Below, in pieces: positions 5,990 to 12,714 of a stretch of DNA of 16,228 bases. Under the pieces are notes generated by a model. The model ran no database searches. It saw nothing but the letters and a program-made list of their open reading frames with translations, and was not told the DNA's origin. Position numbers and translations under genes: made by a program. Location: contig WREM01000006.1 of assembly GCA_009779335.1 (NCBI GenBank), positions 1 through 16,228 of the forward strand, in the 5' to 3' direction. The first letter of the stretch is position 1; every line of letters starts with the position of its first letter. The DNA is from Streptococcaceae bacterium. Lineage in GTDB: Bacteria; Bacillota; Bacilli; Lactobacillales; Streptococcaceae.

Positions 5990-7063
5990 TTATTTGTTCA
6001 ATTCTGCTAATTTTTCTGTCTGATCAAATACAATCAAGGCATCGATGACTTCATCCATTTTCCCTGAGAGGATAGTATCTAACTTTTGCAGAGTGAGTCC
6101 AATACGATGATCGGTTACACGATTTTGAGGGAAATTATAGGTACGAATACGTTCTGAACGATCTCCAGTCCCTACTGTTGACTTACGCTCAGCATTTTGC
6201 TTGTCCATTTCAATTTGTTGGAAATGGTCATAGACCTTTGTATTCAAAAGCTTAATGGCTTTATCTCTATTTTTTTGCTGTGTGCGTTCTTCTTGCATTT
6301 CTACCTTGATTCCCGTTGGTTCGTGAACCATACGTACAGCAGTTGCAACCTTATTGACATTCTGCCCACCTGCACCTGACGCATGATAGATGTCTGTGCG
6401 AATTTCATTAGGATCGATTTGAAAATCAAACTCTTCCACCTCAGGCATGATTAAAACCGTGGCAGTCGAGGTATGCACACGTCCTTGCGTTTCTGTCGTT
6501 GGGATACGTTGCACACGATGAGCCCCTGACTCATATTTAAGCTTACTGTATACAGCATTCCCAGACACAAGTGCAGACACTTCTTTGTAGCCCCCGATAG
6601 ACGTAATGTTGGCTTCCATGATTTCAAATTTCCAACCTTGACTTTCTGCATAGCGTTGGTACATGGAGAGTAAGTCTCCTGCAAAAAGTGCTGCTTCATC
6701 TCCACCTGCAGCTCCACGAATTTCAAGAATGATATTTTTATCATCGTTGGGATCTTTAGGCAGAAGCAGGATTTTGATCTGTTCTTCTAGTTCTTCTTTA
6801 TCTGATTTGGCTTGTGAAAGCTCTTCTTTGAGCATTTCTTTCATCTCATCATCGACACCACCTTCACCAAGCATTTCTTCGCTGTCAGAAATGGTCTCAA
6901 GCACCGTTTTATATCGCTTATAGGCGTCTACCGTATCTCTTAGCCCTGCTTCTTCACGAGAAAGTTCCATGAAACGCTTGGTATCTGAAACAACAGCAGG
7001 GTCGCTCAACAGCTCCCCTAACTCCTCATAACGCCCTGCAATAACTTCTAATTGATCAAACAT
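5990..7063 (-). CDS. prfA: Peptide chain release factor 1
   Basis: RF1 reads UAA and UAG in the ribosomal A site and triggers hydrolysis of the peptidyl-tRNA. The 357-aa protein has the normal length and domain order: a coiled-coil N-terminal domain (1-100), the stop-codon-reading PxT motif as PTT (188-190) within HRVQRIPTTETQGR, and the catalytic GGQ at 232-234 (GAGGQNVNK). Gln234 is the expected substrate of PrmC, encoded two genes downstream. The ATG at 7063 has AAGGA upstream. It follows tdk by 62 nt with no obvious terminator, consistent with one tdk-prfA-prmC transcript. Confidence 0.97.
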   Translation of the reverse strand: MFDQLEVIAGRYEELGELLSDPAVVSDTKRFMELSREEAGLRDTVDAYKRYKTVLETISDSEEMLGEGGVDDEMKEMLKEELSQAKSDKEELEEQIKILLLPKDPNDDKNIILEIRGAAGGDEAALFAGDLLSMYQRYAESQGWKFEIMEANITSIGGYKEVSALVSGNAVYSKLKYESGAHRVQRIPTTETQGRVHTSTATVLIMPEVEEFDFQIDPNEIRTDIYHASGAGGQNVNKVATAVRMVHEPTGIKVEMQEERTQQKNRDKAIKLLNTKVYDHFQQIEMDKQNAERKSTVGTGDRSERIRTYNFPQNRVTDHRIGLTLQKLDTILSGKMDEVIDALIVFDQTEKLAELNK

Positions 7064-7125
7064 GATTATTCCTTCTTGTCGTAATTTTCTTTATTCTCGT
7101 TAATTTCATTAAAATTTATATTCCA

Positions 7126-7704
7126 TTATTCGATCATTTCTACTGGGTTCATATAGTGTTTTCTGCAAACTGGGAGATAGCTTTCATTCCCTCCGATTTG
7201 GAGTTGTGCCCCTTCAAATACAGGCTTCCCATCAACCATTCTTAAAACCATAGTTGCCTTCTTGGTGCAATTCCAGCAAATGGTTTTAATTTCTTCAATT
7301 TTATCTGTTAGAAGTAACAAATATTTTGACCCTTCAAAGAGTTCATTACGGAAATCATTCTTGAGGCCGTAAGCCATGACTGGAACATTCAAGTCATCTA
7401 CCACCTTAGCAAAGGCATAGATGTGTGTCTTACTGAGAAATTGAGCTTCATCAATAAGAATACAAGCAGGCTTTGGATTGAGAGATTCTATATAGTTGAA
7501 CACGTCCATTTTTTCATCAATGGCCACAGCTTCTTTGCTGATACCAATACGTGAAGAAACTACTCCTAAACCTGCACGAGTATCTAAACTTGAAGTCATC
7601 AGAAGAACTGGCTTTCCTTCTTCTTCATAGTTGTGTGCCACCTTCAGAATATCAATAGACTTCCCTGAATTCATTGTTCCATATCTAAAGTAAAATTGAC
7701 TCAT
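7126..7704 (-). CDS. tdk: Thymidine kinase (type II)
   Basis: The enzyme phosphorylates thymidine to dTMP in the salvage pathway. The 192-aa protein has the TK1-family P-loop GTMNSGKS (9-16), a DEAQ Walker B with catalytic Glu86 (85-88), and the zinc-binding lasso with CWNC (143-146) plus Cys180 and His183 in the CRKH segment. The lasso motif LQIGGNESY around 168-176 closes over the nucleoside. The usual fourth zinc ligand, often Cys, is His here, a known variation. The ATG at 7704 has GGAGAAGGAG upstream with rather long spacing. It is the first gene of the operon with prfA. I could not find a convincing promoter; the upstream 190 nt hold DnaA-box-like sequences and tandem repeats. Confidence 0.96.
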   Translation of the reverse strand: MSQFYFRYGTMNSGKSIDILKVAHNYEEEGKPVLLMTSSLDTRAGLGVVSSRIGISKEAVAIDEKMDVFNYIESLNPKPACILIDEAQFLSKTHIYAFAKVVDDLNVPVMAYGLKNDFRNELFEGSKYLLLLTDKIEEIKTICWNCTKKATMVLRMVDGKPVFEGAQLQIGGNESYLPVCRKHYMNPVEMIE

Positions 7705-7763
7705 GTTTTGATTTTCTCCTTCTCCAGCCTTTATTCATAGGGCTTTGTTATTGTTTTTGTTCC

Positions 7764-7772
7764 TGTGGATAA
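7764..7772 (-). promoter_or_regulatory. Perfect DnaA box upstream of tdk
   Basis: TTATCCACA on the minus strand is an exact match to the DnaA 9-mer, 60 nt upstream of the tdk start. A one-mismatch copy, TTATCCCCA, lies at 7844-7852 on the plus strand. A single 9-mer can occur by chance. Confidence 0.35.
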
Positions 7773-7790
7773 GTCTTTGATTTTCCCTAT

Positions 7791-7833
7791 ATTTCACTCA
7801 ATATCACTCATTTTTGCCCACCTTTTGCCCACC
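7791..7833. repeat. Two consecutive short tandem repeats between fic and tdk
   Basis: A perfect 11-bp tandem pair (TTTTGCCCACC at 7812-7822 and 7823-7833) is preceded by an imperfect 10-bp pair (ATTTCACTCA at 7791-7800 and ATATCACTCA at 7801-7810). They sit in the noncoding gap at the end of the Fic insertion. Role unknown; an insertion junction or binding sites are possible. Confidence 0.6.
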
Positions 7834-7895
7834 TAATCAAGAGTTATCCCCAGTTCTCACTGGTTATCATTTTTGATTTTTTTGGAGGCTTTATA

Positions 7896-8861
7896 CTAAT
7901 TTAACCGCCCCAGTATTTTCTTGGATGCATCAGCATTATTAATAACTTCTTTTAAATATTGTACTTTTTGATCAAAAGTCATACTTCCTTTTTTTTCACT
8001 CCAAAGTACTTTATCCTGTTCAGGAATTATTTTCTCAACTTGAGCGTTATAGAGTTGCTCTTTTGACAAATATATTTTTTGTCCTAAAGCTACTACCTGA
8101 AGAAATTCTTCTAAATAATCATTCGTCTTGAGTTGCCCTACTTTCCTGGGTGCATTTGCTAAAACTAAAGTATCTCTAAAATATTGAGCATTCTCTTTAA
8201 AAGGGGTGTTATCTATTTCAAACCCTTCTGATTTTAAATATTGAATCAAAAATATAGTAGCAGTTCTTGTATTGCCTTCTCTAAATGGATGAACTTGCCA
8301 CAATCTTGAAACAAACTCTGTGATATGATTCACTTGTTCTTGCTTTGATAAATCACTGAGATTATTTTTTTCTTCTTCTTTAAAATCGTAATCAATACTA
8401 TCAAATATCATAGAATAGTTAGAGTATACAACACTTTCTCCTCCTATAATAGGTTCACTTTTTGATATATTATCTGTTCTATACTCTCCTGCTTTTAATT
8501 TAAATCCATCAAATTGTATACCTGTAAATAAATGTCTATGAATTCCTTTGAGTGTCGCTGGAGAAAGTCGAAAATTGTTCTGTGACAATAATTCCTTAAT
8601 TCTTAAAGAAACCAGGTCTGCTTCTTGTGTCCGAGGAAATTCTTTTGTTTTTGATTGGGCATAATAACTAGAAAGGTCTTGCTGAATTTCTTCGTAACTT
8701 TTATTTCCTCTTGCATTTTCAAGTGCTAATTCAAGCATATATTTTGAAGGTGTTAAACCGTCTGTTTTTTGTAATCCAAAAGCTGTTTCCCATAAATCCA
8801 GTTGTTTAGTATAGGAAAGATTTTCTTCCATTTTTTCATAAGGTCTATCATCAAAATTCAT
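7896..8861 (-). CDS. Fic-domain protein (probable AMP-transferase)
   Basis: Fic enzymes move AMP, or another nucleotide part, from a nucleotide to hydroxyl groups of target proteins. The 321-aa protein has the active-site loop HPFREGNTRT (191-200), with the catalytic His191 and the phosphate-binding EGN-R residues. The GNTR form is a recognised variant of GNGR. The flap that holds the target strand is about 125-150 (GEYRTDNIS...). The N-terminal 90 residues are helical and include TDGLTPSKY (33-41). The inhibitory pattern (S/T)xxxE(G/N) is absent before the Fic motif; its only match, TPFKEN (219-224), lies just after the Fic core helix, not where class II or III inhibitory helices sit. The ATG at 8861 has GAGAGGA upstream. 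A broken DUF4160-like gene ends 27 nt upstream. Function as a toxin or housekeeping modifier is not decided. Confidence 0.92.
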   Translation of the reverse strand: MNFDDRPYEKMEENLSYTKQLDLWETAFGLQKTDGLTPSKYMLELALENARGNKSYEEIQQDLSSYYAQSKTKEFPRTQEADLVSLRIKELLSQNNFRLSPATLKGIHRHLFTGIQFDGFKLKAGEYRTDNISKSEPIIGGESVVYSNYSMIFDSIDYDFKEEEKNNLSDLSKQEQVNHITEFVSRLWQVHPFREGNTRTATIFLIQYLKSEGFEIDNTPFKENAQYFRDTLVLANAPRKVGQLKTNDYLEEFLQVVALGQKIYLSKEQLYNAQVEKIIPEQDKVLWSEKKGSMTFDQKVQYLKEVINNADASKKILGRLN

Positions 8862-8888
8862 ATGTTGTTCCTCTCTAATATAATAAAT

Positions 8889-9271
8889 TTATTCACAGCA
8901 ATATTTAGAACCCTGATATTCATCCCATAGTGCTTGATACTTTGCTGCATTTTCAGTAATGATTTTAGATAATTTTTTCAAATCACGACTGAGGATTTTT
9001 CCCTCTCTATGCGTTCCATCTAAAAACATAGTTCCTATCTCATCTCAGCATCATTGATGGAGACGTGAAGATGAGCTCTTTGGTTCTTGTGATTATGCTC
9101 GTTAGTTCTCATTGTCAAAGTATATTTGCCAAAATCCTCACTTGGCATTAGTAGCCTCTTTTCTATAAAACCATCTCAAATATCAAGCCATTCTTTACCA
9201 TTATTTAGACAGGTGACTAGAATTTTTGGTTTTTTTATATCTATACTTTTCACCTGTATTTTTTTAATCAT
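8889..9271 (-). pseudogene. Disrupted DUF4160-like gene next to fic
   Basis: A reading frame of 126 codons can be rebuilt from ATG 9269-9271 to TAA 8889-8891. The first 31 codons (MIKKIQVKSIDIKKPKILVT and on to KEWLDI) end in TGA at 9176-9178. The same frame continues through RTNEHNHKNQRAHLHVSIND. A tandem 5-bp duplication (ATCTC twice, 9037-9046) then shifts the frame; removing one copy joins it to IGTMFLDGTHREGKILSRDL and on to YQALWDEYQG. The HLHV segment, the FLDGTHREGK strand and the C-terminal helix ending in LWDEY resemble DUF4160 proteins, small proteins often found in toxin-antitoxin-like gene pairs. It is on the same strand as fic and 27 nt before it. Family assignment is from memory; the two lesions are seen directly. 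Confidence 0.75.
9037..9046. repeat. Tandem 5-bp duplication causing the frameshift
   Basis: ATCTC occurs twice back to back (GAGAT GAGAT on the coding strand). One copy restores AEIGT in the DUF4160-like frame, so the event is a clean duplication, possibly reversible by slippage. Confidence 0.7.
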
Positions 9272-9282
9272 TCATAAGATAA

Positions 9283-9291
9283 ATTATATCA
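9283..9291 (-). promoter_or_regulatory. Extended -10 promoter of the DUF4160-like / fic unit
   Basis: Minus-strand TGATATAAT (TG-N-TATAAT) lies 11 nt before the ATG of the pseudogene. No good -35 and no ribosome site are visible, so the leader is only a few nt. It probably also drives fic. It is divergent from the tautomerase promoter about 60 bp away. Confidence 0.45.
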
Positions 9292-9323
9292 CATTTCAAG
9301 GCAGATTTTTTAAGTTCTTTGCA

Positions 9324-9353
9324 TTGGTCTTTGTCAAAGAAACATGATAAAAT
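9324..9353 (+). promoter_or_regulatory. Promoter of the tautomerase gene
   Basis: TTGGTC (9324-9329), 18-nt spacer, extended -10 TGATAAAAT with TAAAAT at 9348-9353. The leader is about 20 nt and contains GAGGTG as ribosome site. Confidence 0.5.
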
Positions 9354-9380
9354 ATAAGAAAAATAGAAAGAGGTGCCACC

Positions 9381-9563
9381 ATGCCATTTGTACACGTAGA
9401 ACTTGTTGAAGGGCGAACTCCAGAGCAAAAACTTGCCATCGCCAAAGACATCACGGAGGCAATCACCAAACACGCAGGAGCTCCTGCTTCTGCCATTCAT
9501 GTTATTTTTGATGACATGAAAAAAGAAGATTATTACCTTTCTGGCGAGCAAGCCAAGAAATAA
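9381..9563 (+). CDS. 4-oxalocrotonate tautomerase family protein
   Basis: This 60-aa protein has the tautomerase-superfamily signature MPFVHVEL, where removal of Met exposes the catalytic Pro1, and the conserved Arg11 in EGRTPEQK. The length matches the roughly 60-residue subunits that form hexamers. Members convert enol to keto acids, but in cocci without aromatic degradation the physiological substrate is unknown. The ATG follows GAGGTG. It stands 24 nt before the ECF S-component gene and likely shares its transcript. In streptococci a gene of this kind commonly lies divergent from tdk; here the fic region separates them. Confidence 0.9.
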   Translation: MPFVHVELVEGRTPEQKLAIAKDITEAITKHAGAPASAIHVIFDDMKKEDYYLSGEQAKK

Positions 9564-9587
9564 ATCATTCAAAAATAAGGAGAAACA

Positions 9588-10178
9588 ATGACAAAAAAAT
9601 CAAATGCTTCCGATATTGCTATACTTTCCATCATGATTGCATTAATGATTGTAATACAACTTTTCAGTCAAATCATTTATGCCTTATGGCCCATTCCTAT
9701 ACAACCTGTGCTTATCCATGTCCCCGTCATTATCGGGAGTATTCTCTTAGGCTGGCGTAAGGGAGCCTTTCTAGGATTTATCATGGGACTTATTCTCCTT
9801 ATCAATGCCACTATGGTTGGTGGAATAACCAGCTTTATGTTTACCCCCTTACAACAAAGTCCTGTTACACATCAAGCTTATTTTACTTCTTTGATTGTTA
9901 CTTTTGTCCCTCGTATATTAATGGGGATTTTACCTTATTTTGTTTATAAAATTACAAAAAACAAATATATAGGTAGTGGAGTAGCTGCTTTTGCAGGAAC
10001 TGCAACTAATACTGTTCTCGTATTAGGATTTATCCTTCTTTTCTTTGGAGAACTCACAGGCACAACATTTGGAAATCTAATCACACCCATTCTTCTTTTG
10101 AATTCTTCCGTAGAGGTTCTTGTGGCTGTGATATTAACTGTTGCCATCGTTCCAGCTTTAGAAAAAACACGTAAGTAA
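9588..10178 (+). CDS. ECF transporter substrate-binding (S) component, possibly for pantothenate
   Basis: This 196-aa membrane protein has about six hydrophobic helices and the S-component pattern LIHVPVIIGSILLGWRKGAF. It also has GLILLIN, FMFTPL and FVPRILMGILPY segments, as in PF12822 proteins. S components bind a vitamin and share a common EcfA/EcfA'/EcfT energising module encoded elsewhere. The sequence resembles proteins annotated as PanT (pantothenate) in lactobacilli and streptococci, but substrate assignment from sequence alone is weak. The small N-terminal AxxxA-like face for EcfT contact is not clear-cut. The ATG has AAGGAG 6 nt upstream. It is the second gene of an operon with the tautomerase, a pairing of no obvious metabolic logic. 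A weak A/T-only hairpin follows the stop. Confidence 0.8.
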   Translation: MTKKSNASDIAILSIMIALMIVIQLFSQIIYALWPIPIQPVLIHVPVIIGSILLGWRKGAFLGFIMGLILLINATMVGGITSFMFTPLQQSPVTHQAYFTSLIVTFVPRILMGILPYFVYKITKNKYIGSGVAAFAGTATNTVLVLGFILLFFGELTGTTFGNLITPILLLNSSVEVLVAVILTVAIVPALEKTRK

Positions 10179-10211
10179 ATAAAGTAATATGTTTTTTTAT
10201 TTATCTTAATT

Positions 10212-10235
10212 CCTATTATAACGTGTTATAATAGG
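10212..10235. promoter_or_regulatory. Perfect 11-bp palindrome over the -10 box of the phosphoglucomutase gene
   Basis: CCTATTATAAC and GTTATAATAGG are perfect inverted repeats with a 2-bp centre. The right arm contains TATAAT (10227-10232) with an upstream TG, so an extended -10 promoter lies within it. There is no T-run, so it is not a terminator. A dimeric repressor bound here would block the promoter. It does not match the cre (CcpA), CodY or PerR consensus. Confidence 0.65.
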
Positions 10236-10263
10236 ACTGAAACAAAACATTTTGGAGGTTATT

Positions 10264-11976
10264 ATGTCTTACCAAGAAACTTATGAACAATGGCTTAAAG
10301 CTGATTTACCTGAAGCACTCATGGCTGAGCTTAAAGCTATGGATGAGAAAACTAAGGAAGATGCATTCTACACTTATCTTGAATTTGGTACTGCTGGTCA
10401 ACGTGGATTAATCGGTGCGGGAATAAACCGTATGAACATCTTTACTGTGCGTTTAACTACAGAGGGGCTTGCTCGTTTGATGGATAGCAAGGGAGACGCC
10501 AAGAAACGTGGAGTAGCTATCGCCTATGACAGTCGCCATTTCTCTAAGGACTTTGCCATGGAAACTGCGACCGTACTTGCTGATCATGGCATTCCTTCAT
10601 TTGTCTATGATTCACTACGTCCTACACCTGCACTCAGCTTTACCATTCGTGAATTACATACATTGACTGGTGTGATGATTACTGCCAGTCATAACCCCGC
10701 TCCATACAATGGATATAAGGTTTACGGAGAAGATGGGGGGCAAATGCCACCTGAAGATGCTGCTAAATTGACAGAATACATTCGTCAAATCGATAATATT
10801 TTCTCTATTAAAACAGGAAATACCGACCAATATATCGCAGATGGAACCATCACAATCATCGGTGAAGACATTGACAGCAAATACCTTGAGAACATCAAGT
10901 CTGTAACCATCAACCAAGAGCTCATTAACCAATATGGAAAAGACCTTTCTCTCGTCTTCACTCCTTTACATGGAACAGGAGAAATGCTTGGTCGTCGTGC
11001 TTTAGCACAGGCAGGTTTTGAAAAAATCGCCATGGTTGAAGAACAGGCTATTCCTGACCCTGACTTTACTACTGTTAAATCCCCAAATCCAGAAAGTCAA
11101 GAAGCCTTCGCTTTGGCTGAAAAACTTGGTAAGGAAGTGGGAGCTGATATGCTGGTTGCCACTGACCCCGATGCTGACCGTATTGGTGTAGAAGTCCGTT
11201 TGCCTAATGGTCAATATCAACCCCTTTCAGGAAATCAAATCGGTGCCATTCTCGCCAAATATATCTTGGAAGCACATAAGCAAGCAGGGACACTTCCTAC
11301 AAATGCTGCCCTTGTAAAATCTATCGTCTCTACTGAATTGGTCACAAAAATTGCTGAATCTTATGATATAGCCATGTTCAATGTCTTGACAGGATTCAAA
11401 TTCATTGGAGAAAAGATTCAAGCATGGGAAGAAAATCATGAACATACTTATATGTTTGGGTTTGAAGAAAGCTTTGGTTATTTAATTAAACCTTTCTGTC
11501 GTGATAAAGATGCCATCCAAGCTCTTCTGCTCATCTGTGAAGTCGCTGCTTACTACCGTAGTCTTGGCAAATCGCTTTATGATGGAATTCAAAACATTTA
11601 TGCAGAGTATGGATTCTTCGTTGAAAAGACTGTTTCTGTAACTTTAGCGGGTGTTAATGGAAAAGAAGAAATTTCAAAAATCATGTCTAAGTTCCGTGAT
11701 AATCAACCTACTGCTTTTGATGGGATTTCTATCTCCCTTGCTGAAGACTTCCAAAAACTCACAGCTACATCTGCTGATGGAACCGTTGAGAAACTGACCA
11801 CTCCACCATCCGATGTCCTAAAATATCACTTAGAGGAAGGCTCTTGGATTGCTGTTCGCCCATCAGGGACTGAACCTAAAATCAAATTCTACCTCGCAGC
11901 AGTCGCCAACACAGAAGCTGCTGCTAATAATAAAATTGAAAACTTTGAAAAAGAAATCAATGCTTTCATCAAATAA
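10264..11976 (+). CDS. pgmA: Alpha-phosphoglucomutase / phosphomannomutase
   Basis: The enzyme interconverts glucose 1-phosphate and glucose 6-phosphate, linking glycolysis with UDP-glucose, wall polysaccharide and glycolipid synthesis. The 570-aa protein has all four family loops: phosphoserine ITASHNP (Ser142), metal-binding DPDADR (301-306), sugar-binding EESFGY (401-406) and phosphate-binding RPSGTEPK (532-539). Length agrees with PgcA/PgmA of Bacillus and streptococci. I set the start at ATG 10264, with GGAGG at 10254-10258. An in-frame TTG at 10252 overlaps the ribosome site and would be wrong. It is transcribed alone between the palindromic promoter and a bidirectional terminator. Confidence 0.95.
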   Translation: MSYQETYEQWLKADLPEALMAELKAMDEKTKEDAFYTYLEFGTAGQRGLIGAGINRMNIFTVRLTTEGLARLMDSKGDAKKRGVAIAYDSRHFSKDFAMETATVLADHGIPSFVYDSLRPTPALSFTIRELHTLTGVMITASHNPAPYNGYKVYGEDGGQMPPEDAAKLTEYIRQIDNIFSIKTGNTDQYIADGTITIIGEDIDSKYLENIKSVTINQELINQYGKDLSLVFTPLHGTGEMLGRRALAQAGFEKIAMVEEQAIPDPDFTTVKSPNPESQEAFALAEKLGKEVGADMLVATDPDADRIGVEVRLPNGQYQPLSGNQIGAILAKYILEAHKQAGTLPTNAALVKSIVSTELVTKIAESYDIAMFNVLTGFKFIGEKIQAWEENHEHTYMFGFEESFGYLIKPFCRDKDAIQALLLICEVAAYYRSLGKSLYDGIQNIYAEYGFFVEKTVSVTLAGVNGKEEISKIMSKFRDNQPTAFDGISISLAEDFQKLTATSADGTVEKLTTPPSDVLKYHLEEGSWIAVRPSGTEPKIKFYLAAVANTEAAANNKIENFEKEINAFIK

Positions 11977-11998
11977 AAACGACTTGTAAGTCGTTTTT
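11975..11998. terminator. Bidirectional terminator between pgmA and the ABC operon
   Basis: AAAAACGACT and AGTCGTTTTT form a perfect 10-bp stem with loop TGTA and flanking A- and T-runs. It follows the pgmA stop directly and reaches the stop codon of the convergent permease gene, so it can serve both. Confidence 0.85.
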
Positions 11999-12714
11999 TA
12001 TTTTTTCTCATGATAGACATAGAGGGAAATTAAGATAATGATCATTATACTTCCGCTAATCTGCCTCCAATTTGGCGTTACAGTATAGCTTTTTGTCAAG
12101 GTTGCTGTTAAATCTGACAGAAGTTGAGTGAGAAAGAAATTGTCTGCAATATGGCGAAGTTGCCCAGACATTGTTTGTAAAGGCATCATCATTCCAGATA
12201 GGAAATAGGAAATAAACATTACAGGTAATGCTATAGCACTCGCTGTTGCTGAATTTTTAGACAAGAGACCGACAATGATAGCCACAAAATAAAATGGAAT
12301 AGTATAAAGATATAATTTGACATAAAAGAAAATTAAAGTTGACAGCGAAGGCAAGTGATAATCATATCCAAAATGAGCCAAGGCTAAGACAGCAAGTGAG
12401 GAAAGAAAGATGACAACCATAAAACTCAAAATTTGAGCCATCATGTAAGTTAAGCGTCCTACACCTCTTTGTCTAAATAATTGATATATTTTCCCTGACT
12501 GATACTCTGCAATCTGAACGGACATACTGGTCACACTTGCTGAAAGGACTCCATACAACATATAAACAGCGATGAAATTACCTATTTCTGATTTACCAAA
12601 ACTTGACATAAAAGCAAACATCAGAAATAACGGAAAGATGAAGATAAAAAATATCTGTGCAGGATTACGAAAGCGTAACCTTAACTCGAAAATAAAATAT
12701 TTTATAAATTTCAT
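11998..12714 (-). CDS. ABC-2 type transporter permease
   Basis: This 238-aa protein has about six membrane helices in the ABC-2 permease layout. After a short basic N-terminus (ELRLRFRNPAQ) comes a first helix (20-36), further helices through 50-190, and a last one near 215-233. The FFLTQLLSDL segment before the final helix is typical. With the ATPase encoded upstream it would form an exporter, usually for a peptide, drug or lipid-like compound. The start ATG overlaps the ATPase TGA as ATGA, so the two are translationally coupled. Being under a LytTR regulator suggests export of, or immunity to, a bacteriocin-type compound; this is inference from context. Confidence 0.88.
   Translation of the reverse strand: MKFIKYFIFELRLRFRNPAQIFFIFIFPLFLMFAFMSSFGKSEIGNFIAVYMLYGVLSASVTSMSVQIAEYQSGKIYQLFRQRGVGRLTYMMAQILSFMVVIFLSSLAVLALAHFGYDYHLPSLSTLIFFYVKLYLYTIPFYFVAIIVGLLSKNSATASAIALPVMFISYFLSGMMMPLQTMSGQLRHIADNFFLTQLLSDLTATLTKSYTVTPNWRQISGSIMIIILISLYVYHEKK

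Noticed and set aside
7764..7852. Replication origin suggested by DnaA-box-like 9-mers
   Set aside because: There is only one exact and one near match, no dnaA or dnaN nearby and no clear unwinding region, so at most a regulatory or titration site.
9264..9572. Minus-strand open frame of 102 codons opposite the tautomerase gene
   Set aside because: It has no family resemblance or ribosome site and covers a clear tautomerase gene on the plus strand; it is a shadow frame.
10212..10235. Reading the pgmA palindrome as a CcpA cre site or as a terminator
   Set aside because: The TG...CA ends and spacing of cre are missing, and no T-run follows the hairpin.
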